A stretch of 64,000 bases of DNA from Alicyclobacillus contaminans DSM 17975 (GCF_000429525.1 NZ_AUCA01000001.1:124001-188000); one strand, 5' to 3'. Shown: positions 43,016-51,824, counted from the stretch's first letter. Numbers and translations are program-made. Notes: generated by a model from the letters alone, not told the origin.

Positions 43016-44167
43016 TTGAACAGGAAAATTCGCGTCGGTGTGATCTTTGGCGGAAAGTCTGGAGAGCATGAGGTGTCCATCCAGTCCGCGACTTCCATCA
43101 TGAACGCTTTGAGTCCAGATAAATTCGAGGTCGTGCCCATGGGCATTCGCCGATCCGGCACTTGGATTGTGGGTCCGACCGCGCTGCCCGCGCTGATGGC
43201 CGAAGCGCAAATCGCCCTGGGCGCGCCTGCGGAGGGCGCGGAATCAGCGGCCAATGCCGAAGGGACGGCCGCCGGTGGTGAGCTGGTGCGGAGGGACACG
43301 GCCGGATCGCTCGTGCCGCCCGATTTCAGCGCGCAGGTGGATGTGGTGATTCCGGTGCTGCACGGTCCCAACGGGGAGGACGGCACCATGCAGGGGCTGC
43401 TGGAAGTGTTGGATGTGCCCTACGTGGGGGCTGGCGTGCTCGCTTCCGCGGTGGGCATGGACAAAGTGGTGATGAAGCAATTGTTTGCCCAGGCGGGGCT
43501 GCCTCAGGTCCGTTACAGGCACTATCTCCGGCGCGCGTGGGAGGAAGAGCCTGAGGCTGTATTGGCGGACATCCGCGACAACCTTGGGTTTCCATGTTTT
43601 GTGAAGCCGGCCAACATGGGGTCGAGTGTCGGGATTTCAAAGGTGAAAGACGAGACACAATTGAATGCTGCTGTCCAACTGGCAGCACGCTATGATAGAA
43701 AAATACTCGTTGAGCAAGGGCTTGACGTGCGCGAGGTGGAGGTCGCGGTATTGGGAAACGATCACCCCGTCGCGAGCGTGGTTGGGGAAATCATTCCCTC
43801 GAACGAGTTCTATGACTATCATGCAAAATATGTGGACGGCGCGTCGACATTGGTAATCCCGGCGAATCTGCCCGATGCGGTGGCGAATGAAGTGCGGCGG
43901 TTGGCCGTGCGGGCATTTCAGGCGGTGGACTGCAGCGGCTTGGCCCGCGTCGACTTTTTCGTGGAGAAAGCCACGCAGCGCGTGCTGGTGAACGAAATCA
44001 ACACGATGCCGGGGTTCACGCGATACAGCATGTATCCGAAGCTGTGGGAAGCCACGGGTCTGTCCTACAGCGCGTTGATTGAGCGGCTGATCCATCTGGC
44101 GCTGGAACGTCACCGGGAGAAGCAGAAATCGTCCCAGGATCTGAGCCTGCCGACACCGGATATGTAA
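43016..44167 (+). CDS. ddl: D-alanine:D-alanine ligase
   Basis: 383 residues. ATP-grasp enzyme with GVIFGGKSGEHEVS at the N-terminus, HGPNGEDGTMQG, KPANMGSSVGISK and the C-terminal VNEINTMPGFT metal-binding motif. It includes an inserted Ala/Glu/Gly-rich loop (about 62-92). Start TTG at 43016 is chosen because GAAGGAG lies upstream and no ATG/GTG fits. A GTGACA/CATAAG pair (42953 and 42975, 16-bp spacer) is a possible promoter. Confidence 0.94.
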   Translation: MNRKIRVGVIFGGKSGEHEVSIQSATSIMNALSPDKFEVVPMGIRRSGTWIVGPTALPALMAEAQIALGAPAEGAESAANAEGTAAGGELVRRDTAGSLVPPDFSAQVDVVIPVLHGPNGEDGTMQGLLEVLDVPYVGAGVLASAVGMDKVVMKQLFAQAGLPQVRYRHYLRRAWEEEPEAVLADIRDNLGFPCFVKPANMGSSVGISKVKDETQLNAAVQLAARYDRKILVEQGLDVREVEVAVLGNDHPVASVVGEIIPSNEFYDYHAKYVDGASTLVIPANLPDAVANEVRRLAVRAFQAVDCSGLARVDFFVEKATQRVLVNEINTMPGFTRYSMYPKLWEATGLSYSALIERLIHLALERHREKQKSSQDLSLPTPDM

Positions 44168-44171
44168 CGGA

Positions 44172-44426
44172 GTGACGCGGATTGGGATAATTGTTGTTGA
44201 AGTCTGTGAAGGGAATCGGCTGATGGCATTGGACGTCATGCAGTTGGAGCAGGATTACCCGGAGGTGAGCGTGCTCATCAGCGAATGTCTGAGCTTTTGC
44301 GCGCTGTGTGGCGCTCGGCCGTACGCCTTGGTCAATGGGCGGAACATCCACGCGAAGACGCCGGAGGAGTGCCTCGCACAGGTGCGCGCCGCCATTGAAG
44401 CGGAATTGTCTGCGCTGCGGGGGTGA
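44172..44426 (+). CDS. DUF1450 family protein (YuzB-like)
   Basis: 84 residues. The core CLSFCALCGARPYALVNG matches the conserved CLxxCxxCxxxxfALVNG pattern of DUF1450 proteins in Bacilli, whose function is unknown; the cysteines suggest metal or redox chemistry. Start GTG at 44172 keeps the conserved N-terminal strand (IIVVEVCEGN); an ATG at 44223 has a better ribosome site (AAGGGA) but would remove it. It begins five bases after ddl. Confidence 0.82.
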   Translation: MTRIGIIVVEVCEGNRLMALDVMQLEQDYPEVSVLISECLSFCALCGARPYALVNGRNIHAKTPEECLAQVRAAIEAELSALRG

Positions 44427-44457
44427 GGCGGATGCTCGCGCCTTCACCGACGCAGGG

Positions 44458-44487
44458 CGCCGAGCTGCCCTTTTGGGCAGCTTGGCG
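44458..44487. terminator. bidirectional hairpin between convergent genes
   Basis: CGCCGAGCTGCCC (44458-44470), TTTT loop, GGGCAGCTTGGCG (44475-44487): 13 pairs with one wobble. No clear U-run, but the position between DUF1450 and DAHP synthase fits a shared terminator. Confidence 0.65.
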
Positions 44488-44538
44488 GTGAAGGGGCCAC
44501 AGACGTGCCGAGACATTCAACGTGCGCGGTGGCGCCCA

Positions 44539-45402
44539 TTATCCGCGCAATGCCATCGGCGTCGGTGCAAAGACCGCGGCGGACTCCGCCTGCATCAGGG
44601 TTTGCACGCGTCGCATGAGCAGGCGGAATTCCTCGGGGGTCAGACTCTGCGCGCCGTCGGACAGGGCCTTCTCGGGGTTCGGGTGCACTTCGAGCAGCAG
44701 ACCGTCGGCGCCCGCTGCGAGGCCGGCGAGGCTCATGGCCGGCACGTAGCGGGCGACGCCCGTGCCGTGGCTCGGATCGACCAAGATTGGCAGATGGCTG
44801 AGGTGCTTGACCACGGGCACCGCGTTCAGGTCCAGGGTGTTTCTCGTGGCGGTTTCGAAGGTTCGAATCCCTCGCTCGCACAGAATCACGTTCGGATTGC
44901 CCGCGGATAGGATGTATTCGGCGGCAAGCAGCCATTCTTCAATGGTGGCGGACAGACCCCGCTTCAGAATGACCGGTTTGGTCGTTTGGCCTACGGCTTT
45001 CAGGAGCGGGTAATTCTGCATGTTCCGCGCGCCAATCTGCAGCACGTCGACGTAATGCGCCACCATCGGCAGGTGTTCAATGTCCATCACCTCGGTGACC
45101 ACGGGCAGGCCGGTCTGCTCCCGCGCTTCGGCGAGATACCGCAAGCCGGTTTCGCCCAGGCCCTGAAAGGCGTACGGTGAACTGCGCGGCTTGAACGCGC
45201 CGCCGCGAAGCATGTGGGCGCCGGCCTGTTGGACCTGGACTGCGCTTTCCAAAATCTGCTCTCGACTCTCCACAGAACAGGGGCCGGCGATGACTGTGGG
45301 CTCGCCGTCGCCAATGGCATGGCTGCCGACGCGGACGACGGTGCTTTCCACGCGGCTCTGGCGGCTCGCCAGTCGGTACGGCAGAGTTTTTGCTTGAGAC
45401 AT
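44539..45402 (-). CDS. aroF: 3-deoxy-7-phosphoheptulonate (DAHP) synthase, type I-beta
   Basis: 287 residues, the short KDO8P-synthase-like form. [49 protein letters not shown] and LVDPSHGTG are all conserved; the cysteine, histidine and glutamate for the metal are present. There is no fused chorismate mutase or ACT domain, so feedback control is not built in. ATG at 45402 follows GAGGAGGAG. It is the first step of aromatic synthesis and is preceded by a Phe-specific T-box leader. Confidence 0.95.
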   Translation of the reverse strand: MSQAKTLPYRLASRQSRVESTVVRVGSHAIGDGEPTVIAGPCSVESREQILESAVQVQQAGAHMLRGGAFKPRSSPYAFQGLGETGLRYLAEAREQTGLPVVTEVMDIEHLPMVAHYVDVLQIGARNMQNYPLLKAVGQTTKPVILKRGLSATIEEWLLAAEYILSAGNPNVILCERGIRTFETATRNTLDLNAVPVVKHLSHLPILVDPSHGTGVARYVPAMSLAGLAAGADGLLLEVHPNPEKALSDGAQSLTPEEFRLLMRRVQTLMQAESAAVFAPTPMALRG

Positions 45403-45440
45403 GCTGGCTCCTCCTCGCTTTTGGCATGATGATCAGGCTG

Positions 45441-45480
45441 GAAAAAACGAAACACCCCGTCCAATGAGGGACGAGGCGTT
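45441..45480 (-). terminator. second T-box terminator, next to aroF
   Basis: Minus strand AACGCCTCGTCC / GGACGGGGTGTT, 12 pairs with wobbles, six-base loop, then TCGTTTTTT. It duplicates the first terminator in layout. Confidence 0.88.
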
Positions 45481-45561
45481 GCTCGCGGTACCACCCTGCG
45501 AAAGGTCGGATGACCGTCGGTGAAACGCGAGGGACTCGGCGGCATGGCCGCGCCGAACATC

Positions 45562-45593
45562 AAAATACCTCGTCCGACGAGGGACGAGGTATT
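45562..45593 (-). terminator. first T-box terminator
   Basis: Minus strand AATACCTCGTCC / GGACGAGGTATT, 12 pairs, six-base loop, then TTTTG. It competes with the antiterminator formed by the T-box core at 45611-45598. Confidence 0.88.
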
Positions 45594-45827
45594 GACTCGC
45601 GGTACCACCCTGCTGAAAGGTTCATCCTTGCAACCTTCACTTCATTGAGATAACGAAAGCGTTTGGCGCTTCCGGTCCAGACTACTTGCCCGAGGCGTTC
45701 ACCTGACAGCTCCGGAGTGAACTTCCGCTTCGTGATTCACGTCGGTTTCCACCCACCACCGACTCTCTGCGCCGAACCACTGGCGTACTCTCTCCATCAC
45801 AGCGTTTTATGTTTGAAATTTTAGTTT

Positions 45828-45857
45828 ACTTTACTCCCCGTCGGGTGGAGATGTCAA
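45828..45857 (-). promoter_or_regulatory. promoter of the aroF T-box transcript
   Basis: On the minus strand TTGACA (45857-45852), 18-bp spacer, TAAAGT (45833-45828). It is correctly placed just ahead of stem I. Confidence 0.65.
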
Positions 45858-45948
45858 GGCATTTGTGAAAAACTTGTGCGTCTGTCACCGGATAAGAGGA
45901 ACCGACGAACCGGGTATCGTTCCATCCGGTTCGCCCACCACGCCACGT

Positions 45949-46848
45949 TCAGGCCTCTCCCAGCAGCCGCTTGTGGATCCAAATGGCCGCCTGGGCCCCT
46001 TCTCCCATGGCGACGGTGACCTGCTCTGAGTGGGCAACCACGTCCCCGGCTGCCCACACGTTCGGAACGTTGGTCATTTTGGTTCTCGGATGCACCAGAA
46101 TGTGGCGATTGGTGTGCAGTGTGACGCCCAGTTGTCGAGCCACCTGCGAATTCACGGTGTTTCCGCCGAAGGCGACAAATCCTCTTTCCGCCCGAACCAT
46201 CCGGCCGTTTTGCAGAACGACGCTTTGGATCCGTCCGTTGGTCTGGTCAATCCGCGTGACGGGGGAGGCGATGATTTCGATGGACCGTTGGTTGAACTGC
46301 GCACGCACGTCTGCGTCGAGGTCTGTCATCTCGTGGTTGATGTAGACGATATCGTCCGTCCAATACGTCAGGGTCAGCGCCATGTTCGCCCCCACTTTAC
46401 CTGCGCCGATGACCACCGTCCGGCGCTCGGTCACCTCGTAGCCGTCGCAATCCGGACAGACGTACACGCTGATGCCGAGACATTCTCGGACCACGGGCAG
46501 GATGGGAATTCGGTCCACGATGCCGGTTGCGAACAGCAGGGTTTTCGCCGGATACAGACTGCCACTTTGACAGAGAACCCGGAACTGGTCGCCGACCGCG
46601 GTTGCCTCAACCACCTCGTCCGCAGCGAACGCCACGCCCAGTTCGGCCGCCTGCATGCGCCCAAGGTCTCGGAGGGTTTGTCCGCTCACGCCGTCCGGCC
46701 AGCCGAGTACATTATGGTATCCCTGACAGAGGCTCCACCTACCGTGTCCCGCGTCAATCACCAGCACGCGGTGGCGGTAGCGGCCGAGTTGCACCGCCGC
46801 CTGCAGCCCGGCGATGCCACCGCCGACGATGACACAGTCGTATTGCAC
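45949..46848 (-). CDS. thioredoxin-reductase-like NAD(P)/FAD oxidoreductase
   Basis: 299 residues. FAD site CVIVGGGIAGLQAA at the N-terminus, redox pair in YVCPDCDGYE, NAD(P) site VVIGAGKVGANMA and the C-terminal WAAGDVV motif. This is the low-molecular-weight thioredoxin reductase fold, but VGANMA and CPDC differ from classical TrxB, so the partner may be another thiol protein. Start GTG at 46848 follows GAGGGGGG; a longer frame to 47163 runs antisense into prfC and is rejected. Confidence 0.87.
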   Translation of the reverse strand: MQYDCVIVGGGIAGLQAAVQLGRYRHRVLVIDAGHGRWSLCQGYHNVLGWPDGVSGQTLRDLGRMQAAELGVAFAADEVVEATAVGDQFRVLCQSGSLYPAKTLLFATGIVDRIPILPVVRECLGISVYVCPDCDGYEVTERRTVVIGAGKVGANMALTLTYWTDDIVYINHEMTDLDADVRAQFNQRSIEIIASPVTRIDQTNGRIQSVVLQNGRMVRAERGFVAFGGNTVNSQVARQLGVTLHTNRHILVHPRTKMTNVPNVWAAGDVVAHSEQVTVAMGEGAQAAIWIHKRLLGEA

Positions 46849-46991
46849 GCCGAATCCCCCCTCGATGGATGCCAACCTAGTGTGTGCACGACGGCAGGCG
46901 TTCCATGCGGATTGGAAAGTGAAAAAAAGGCCGAGGCGCACGGCGCCAGGCCCTTGTGGAATCGCTGGTTCACGAAGGAATGAGGCCGTTG

Positions 46992-48590
46992 CTACAGCCC
47001 GTAGGAAGTTGGCAACAGGCGAACGTCTGGGTTCTTGTCCGCGACAAAGCGGAGAGAGAACTCGTCCGGGAACAGCATCACGAGGCGATCCCGATGGTCC
47101 TTGACGAGCAAGCAGGAAGCGTGATCGTACTGCATCGCTTCCACCGCTTCCCCCTGCAGCCAACGGGCGAAACGGTACGGCAGGTGTTGAATCCGCAGTT
47201 CGGCGCCGTATTCGGACTGCAGGCGGTACTCGAAGACATCCAACTGCAGGGGGCCGACCACACCGAGGATCATATCTTCCGTGCGGTTGACCATTCGGAA
47301 CACCTGGACCGCGCCTTCCTCCGCCAGTTGTTGCAATCCTTTGTGAAACTGCTTGTACTTCATGGTGTCCTTGACTGTCACTCGAGCGAAGTGCTCCGGG
47401 GAAAACTGTGGCAGGGATTCAAATGAAAATCCGCCATCCACAGACAGCGTGTCGCCGATTTGAAACTGTCCCGGATCGAAAATGCCGATGATATCGCCGG
47501 GATACGCCACCTCGGTCACGGTTCGATCCTGGGCAAAAAACTGTTGCGGCTGCGACAGATTGATGGATTTGCCCGTTCGCTCATGGCGCACCGACATGCC
47601 GCGTTCAAACTGACCGGAACAGACGCGCAGGAACGCCACGCGGTCTCGGTGGGCCGGGTTCATATTCGCCTGAATCTTGAAAATGAATCCGGAGAACGGA
47701 GCGGTGATGTCGCGCAGCGTCCCGTCCTCGGTGCGCCGTGGTCCCGGAGGGGGCGCCATTTGGATGAACTGTTGAAGGAAGGTGCGCACGCCAAAGCTGG
47801 AGATGGCACTGCCGAAGAACACCGGCGTCAGCTGGCCGGCAGAGACCGCGGCCAAGTCAAACGGGTTGCCTGCGACGTCGAGCAGGGTGATGTCTTCGAC
47901 CAGTTTTTGATGGGATGACTCGCCGAGTACATCGCGCAGCGTGCTGCTTTCGACGCTGTCAACGACGATGGGGGAAGCCGCCGCCTCTGCGGACTTGCCC
48001 GCAAACGGTTCGAAGATTTGGGTCATGCGATTGTAGATTCCTTGGAAACTGGCGCCCATGCCGACAGGCCAGTTGACGGGACACGAACGAATGCCGAGGA
48101 CGGCCTCGATTTCTTCCAGCAACTCGAGCGGATCTTTGCCCTGTCTGTCCAATTTGTTGATGAAGGTGAAAATGGGAATGCCGCGCATGCGACAGACTTC
48201 GAACAGCTTAATGGTTTGCGGCTCCACGCCTTTGGCGGCATCAATGAGCATCACGGCGCTGTCCGCGGCGGTCAACGTGCGATACGTGTCATCGCTGAAA
48301 TCTTCGTGTCCAGGCGTATCCAAAATGTTGACGTGACAGCCCTCGTATGTGAATTGCAGAACGGTGGACGTGACGCTGATGCCGCGCTTCTTTTCAATCT
48401 CCATCCAGTCGGACGTCGCGTGCCGGCGGGCCTTGCGCCCTTTGACGGTACCGGCTTCGCGAATGGCGCCGCCAAACAGGAGCAGTTTTTCCGTCAGGGT
48501 GGTTTTGCCCGCATCCGGGTGTGAGATAATGGCAAAGGTGCGTCGTTTGTTCGTTTCCGTCCGCACAATCTCGCGTTCTTGCGTGGCCAT
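46992..48590 (-). CDS. prfC: peptide chain release factor 3
   Basis: 532 residues, a translational GTPase. G1 SHPDAGKTTLTE, G3 DTPGHEDFSDDTYR and G4 NKLDRQ are intact, and the downstream domains match RF3 (VEPQTIKLFEVCR, QPQQFFAQDR, VGPLQLDVFEYRL). It recycles RF1/RF2 after termination. ATG at 48590 follows TTGGAGGC; an upstream in-frame extension lacks a site. Confidence 0.95.
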   Translation of the reverse strand: MATQEREIVRTETNKRRTFAIISHPDAGKTTLTEKLLLFGGAIREAGTVKGRKARRHATSDWMEIEKKRGISVTSTVLQFTYEGCHVNILDTPGHEDFSDDTYRTLTAADSAVMLIDAAKGVEPQTIKLFEVCRMRGIPIFTFINKLDRQGKDPLELLEEIEAVLGIRSCPVNWPVGMGASFQGIYNRMTQIFEPFAGKSAEAAASPIVVDSVESSTLRDVLGESSHQKLVEDITLLDVAGNPFDLAAVSAGQLTPVFFGSAISSFGVRTFLQQFIQMAPPPGPRRTEDGTLRDITAPFSGFIFKIQANMNPAHRDRVAFLRVCSGQFERGMSVRHERTGKSINLSQPQQFFAQDRTVTEVAYPGDIIGIFDPGQFQIGDTLSVDGGFSFESLPQFSPEHFARVTVKDTMKYKQFHKGLQQLAEEGAVQVFRMVNRTEDMILGVVGPLQLDVFEYRLQSEYGAELRIQHLPYRFARWLQGEAVEAMQYDHASCLLVKDHRDRLVMLFPDEFSLRFVADKNPDVRLLPTSYGL

Positions 48591-48757
48591 TTTTTTGCCT
48601 CCAAAGAAGTTTGCTGTACAAGCGCGGAATGCGGTCTGCGGCATGACAGTCGCGCTGAGGGCCGGTATCCGCACATATCCCTTTATCATAGGGAAGCGCG
48701 GCTTGGTTCGCAATGGTGAAGAGGACGCGTAGACCGAGGCAAGGACGCAGGAGGCAG

Positions 48758-48787
48758 AAAAAAGTCCCCGTTCCGAAGAACGAGGAC
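48758..48787 (-). terminator. Rho-independent terminator upstream of prfC
   Basis: Minus strand GTCCTCGTTC / GAACGGGGAC (ten pairs with one U-G) and a run of six T. It ends a transcript that would include the small ORF at 48846-48977, and could also work as a leader terminator for prfC. Confidence 0.85.
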
Positions 48788-48845
48788 GTCGGACTAGGCC
48801 TGCAACAGCTCTCGCTCGGGCCGTATTCTCGCAGAGAAGCGGCCG

Positions 48846-48977
48846 TTACCCCCGGCGTCGGCCGGCGCTTTGAGGGCGACGGTCGGTTGCTTGGTCGGTG
48901 GTCTCCGTTTCCACTTCAACCTGGAACGGGATGAACCAAAGCCAAATCACTTTCAACCGAAACCTTCTCATCCTCAC
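48846..48977 (-). CDS. 43-residue small protein, unrecognised
   Basis: Start GTG at 48977 has GGAGGGG nine bases upstream. The sequence begins MRMRRFRLKVIWLWFIPFQV, then an acidic-Thr stretch (EVETETTD) and a basic end (SAGRRRG). The first 20 residues form a basic, aromatic, amphipathic or membrane-touching segment. A terminator lies about 60 bases after the stop. A small protein or the coding part of a regulatory RNA are both possible. The stretch 48978-49162 upstream holds a TATGAT -10-like box but nothing else I can name. Confidence 0.45.
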   Translation of the reverse strand: MRMRRFRLKVIWLWFIPFQVEVETETTDQATDRRPQSAGRRRG

Positions 48978-49162
48978 GTGTACCAACCCCTCCGTTCCCG
49001 GCGGGAGCTGCTAGGCCCTACAGCCGAAAGGGAGGCACAGGGTCGAGCGATGACCGTTGAACGCAGTCTCGGCTGCGTATCATACATTTCGACTGGTGGA
49101 GGAACGTACCTGCCGATTTGTATATGAATCATAAACGCTGTGGGCCATTGCAGTTGGATGGG

Positions 49163-49819
49163 CTAACGACGGTGCCTGCGCCGGACCATCCAGGTGACGC
49201 CGATGGTGGCCCCGACGGCAAAGACCCAAAACCACAGTGAGCTGTGGCGGTGTGAGATCCCTGTGTAGGCGAGAGCCAGGATGACTTCAAACGGCAGCAA
49301 GCCGACGGCGGTGGTCCAGGTGAAGTGGCGCAGCGGGATGTTGGTCAATCCGGCGCCGTAATTGACCGCGCTGTACGCCACAAACGGAATCAGCCGCATC
49401 AGCAGCAGTCCCGTGACACCGTACCGCGAGGTGATGTGATCCAGCTTGTCCATGGCTGCGCGGGGCACCCAGCGAATGGCCAAGGGCCGGGCCCATGTTC
49501 GGGCCATCCAGAATGACAGGTGGGCGCACATCATACCGCCAATCCACGAATACAACGTGCCCATCCAGGGACCGAACAGTGCCAGGTTGGACACCATCAC
49601 CAACTCGGACGGGATCCACACAATGCCATGCAGGGCGAGCAAACCAATGGTCAGGAGCGGACCGAAGGGGCCGCTCTGCCGGATCCATTGCTGCAGGTCC
49701 TGAATCGAGGAGACCAAGCGGTGAACGGTTGACATGTGCAGGATGAGGACTGCACAGATGGCGATGATCAGCGCGCCAAGCCACCAGCGGCGCAGCGGAG
49801 GACGTTTCATGGTTTGCAT
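49163..49819 (-). CDS. TVP38/TMEM64 (DedA-like) family membrane protein
   Basis: 218 residues from ATG 49819. About five membrane segments and the family core GIVWIPSELVMVSNLALFGPWMGTLYSWIG followed by RLIPFVAYSAVNYGAG. Members are scramblase- or transporter-like proteins linked to lipid carriers and envelope homeostasis. Start is uncertain: GTG at 49876 overlaps the MFS stop (GTGA), while ATG 49819 lies only six bases after a perfect TATAAT, which would give a leaderless mRNA. No ribosome site precedes either. A paralogue is at 51961. Confidence 0.85.
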   Translation of the reverse strand: MQTMKRPPLRRWWLGALIIAICAVLILHMSTVHRLVSSIQDLQQWIRQSGPFGPLLTIGLLALHGIVWIPSELVMVSNLALFGPWMGTLYSWIGGMMCAHLSFWMARTWARPLAIRWVPRAAMDKLDHITSRYGVTGLLLMRLIPFVAYSAVNYGAGLTNIPLRHFTWTTAVGLLPFEVILALAYTGISHRHSSLWFWVFAVGATIGVTWMVRRRHRR

Positions 49820-49872
49820 GGTTGGATTATACCGCTTCGACCGCTGGCGACATAGACGGGAAGTGAAGCGGG

Positions 49873-51342
49873 TCACGCATGCTCGGACGGCTTCGCGGAC
49901 AGCGATTCGCGCAACGCCGATACCGCGATGCCGGCCATGGTGGCGGCCAACAGCACCAGATACGCCAACCGGTAGCCGTTTGTGATTTGCTCCACATCGG
50001 GAAGTGCCAGCGGCTTGGCGGTGCCTTGGTACACGACGTCCTGCAGCCGCGCGGGCAGCACGGCGGTGACGAGAGTCAACGAGATGGCTGTGCTGAGCAC
50101 CTGTCCCATATTCTGCAGCATCGACCGCAGCCCATTGGCGAAGCCGCGGCGATCATAGGGAACGCCGGTCATGATGGATCGCGTGTTGGGTGTCAGGAAC
50201 AATCCGCTGCCGAACCCAACCAGCAGCATGCCGAGCGCATCCCACACGTAGACCGGCTTCGGCTGCAGTGCTGCCAGCAGGATGACCAATCCTGCGGCAC
50301 TGATGCCAAGGCCTGTGGTGGAGAGCACGCGCGCCGACCATCGACCGGTGAGCGCACCCGCCATGGGCGAGGCCACCAGCACACCTAAGGTGACGGGAAG
50401 GACAGCAAGACCTGCGTCGAACGCGCTGGTGCCGACAACCGACTGCAGGTACAGACTGCTCAGCAACACCACAGACACTCGGGCGAACGCGTTGAGGAAC
50501 GCGGCGAGATTGGCCATGGCGTAGGTCCGGTGGCGAAACAGCGTGAAGTCGAACATGGGTGAAGCCCTGCGGGGCTCCAGCCAACACAGAAGCGGCGCGG
50601 CGATGACGAACATCGCAAGTCCCGCGAGCACCACGGGATGCCCCCAGCCAAGCGTGCTTGCCTCTGACAGGGCCAGGACCAGCCCACCGATGGCCACAAA
50701 CGTCAGGAATCCGCCGACTCCGTCAATGGGACGTCCGCTTCCGGCGGAGCGGAACTTTCGCAGGATGATGATGCCGAGCCCCAGGCCGAGGATGCCAACC
50801 GGAACTCCCGACCAAAATACCCACTGCCATCCAAATTGGGACGCAATCACCCCTCCGATCACCGGCCCCGCCAGCTGTGCCGCAGAGCTGACGAGGACAT
50901 TCAGGCCAAGCCCGGTGCCGAGCTTTTCTTCCGGGAAGGCGTCGGTGATCAGGGCTGTGTTGTTGGCGATGATGAGTGCACCGCCGGCCGCCTGCAGCAC
51001 GCGAACGGCGAGAAACCACCAGATGTTCGGCATCCAGCCGATGATCAGGCTGGCCAGGGTGAAAATGAACATGCCCAACAGGTACAGGCGTTTGCGTCCA
51101 TAGGAATCGGAGAACTGCGCAAACACCAGGATGAGCACCGTGTTCACCAGCATGAAGGACAGGAGCACCCAGTTGGCCAAGGTGGCCGTGGTGTGAAAGT
51201 GCCGTGCAATGGCGGGCAACGCCACGTTGAGCGCGCCCAGGTTGATCATGACGAGTATGACACCGAGGCTGGTGATGCAGAGGACCAGCCACGGATTTAC
51301 CGCCGATGGTCGCGATGATTTTGGGATTGTCGCAGTGTGCAT
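49873..51342 (-). CDS. MFS drug exporter (DHA2 / EmrB-QacA family)
   Basis: 489 residues with 14 membrane segments. NVALPAIARHF near the N-terminus, the loop motif FAQFSDSYGRKRLYLLG (motif A) and AQLAGPVIGGVIA (motif C of exporters) are present. ATG at 51342 follows GTGGGGGG. Its end overlaps the longest form of the TVP38 gene. A -10 box and an operator-like element lie upstream at 51374-51401. Confidence 0.9.
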   Translation of the reverse strand: MHTATIPKSSRPSAVNPWLVLCITSLGVILVMINLGALNVALPAIARHFHTTATLANWVLLSFMLVNTVLILVFAQFSDSYGRKRLYLLGMFIFTLASLIIGWMPNIWWFLAVRVLQAAGGALIIANNTALITDAFPEEKLGTGLGLNVLVSSAAQLAGPVIGGVIASQFGWQWVFWSGVPVGILGLGLGIIILRKFRSAGSGRPIDGVGGFLTFVAIGGLVLALSEASTLGWGHPVVLAGLAMFVIAAPLLCWLEPRRASPMFDFTLFRHRTYAMANLAAFLNAFARVSVVLLSSLYLQSVVGTSAFDAGLAVLPVTLGVLVASPMAGALTGRWSARVLSTTGLGISAAGLVILLAALQPKPVYVWDALGMLLVGFGSGLFLTPNTRSIMTGVPYDRRGFANGLRSMLQNMGQVLSTAISLTLVTAVLPARLQDVVYQGTAKPLALPDVEQITNGYRLAYLVLLAATMAGIAVSALRESLSAKPSEHA

Positions 51343-51373
51343 CCATCATCCCCCCACTTCGTGACCGAAGCGA

Positions 51374-51401
51374 ATATTTCTATTGACGAAACAAAAGTAT
51401 A
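51374..51401 (-). promoter_or_regulatory. -10 and operator-like element of the MFS gene
   Basis: Minus strand TATACT (51401-51396) followed at once by TTGTTTCGTCAATAGAAATA (51394-51375). The latter matches the inverted repeat downstream of the -10 of the acylation cassette (24528-24548) at 16 of 21 positions and in the same place relative to the -10. A common repressor is suspected. Confidence 0.5.
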
Positions 51402-51539
51402 CCGCAAGCTGCTGTATTCAGCACGCGCGCGAAATGGACGAATGGTTCGGGACACGTGCACTGTGCTTCGTCCTGTGACAGCGAATTTACTGTGGAGGAG
51501 GGAAGCTTCCGCATGACGAGGCGCGAAAGGGGGAGTACG

Positions 51540-51824
51540 ATGATTCACCGTACCCATTGCATGCGATTCGTTGGACAACACGTGGTCTTCGCCACACGGG
51601 ACGGCATTCACCACGGCATCCTGCATTCCGTCACAGCGAACGGGATTCACATTCGCCCGGTATCCGGCAGCACAACGCGTCTGGCCGCCGGGGCAGCGCA
51701 GCCGGATGTCGAGATGTTGCCCGCTGCCGGTCAGCAGGTGGACGCGGAGCAAGCGTGGTGGCCGTTTTTCTTTTTCCCCTTCCTGGCACTGGCCTGGTTA
51801 TTGCCGTGGGCGTGGTGGTGGTAA
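51540..51824 (+). CDS. small protein with aromatic hydrophobic tail
   Basis: 94 residues from ATG 51540 (AAAGGGGGAG upstream); an in-frame ATG at 51513 has an even stronger site (GGAGGAGGGAAG) and would add nine residues. The N-terminal half (FVGQHVVFATRDGIHHGILHSV) is beta-rich and histidine-containing; the C-terminus is WWPFFFFPFLALAWLLPWAWW. This layout recalls small spore-coat or surface proteins of spore formers, but no named family is recognised. Confidence 0.65.
   Translation: MIHRTHCMRFVGQHVVFATRDGIHHGILHSVTANGIHIRPVSGSTTRLAAGAAQPDVEMLPAAGQQVDAEQAWWPFFFFPFLALAWLLPWAWWW

Larger units (their letters stand above)
45441..45830 (-). promoter_or_regulatory. T-box leader, Phe specifier, with two antiterminator/terminator modules
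   Basis: On the minus strand the leader runs from about 45825 to 45441. Stem I includes AGTA near the 5' end and the specifier loop GAAG-TTC-A (codon at 45721-45719), reading UUC, Phe. Two identical T-box cores AGGGTGGTACCGCG follow, at 45611-45598 and 45497-45484. Each is followed by its own terminator. The 65 bases between the modules are too short for another stem I. Uncharged tRNA-Phe should allow read-through into aroF. Confidence 0.9.

Noticed and set aside
41810-43210. Second long minus-strand frame across murF and into ddl
   Set aside because: Out of frame with murF, Arg/Gly-rich, no recognisable domain.
46849-47163. N-terminal extension of the thioredoxin-reductase-like protein
   Set aside because: It runs antisense into prfC; the FAD motif lies right after the GTG at 46848, which has a strong ribosome site.
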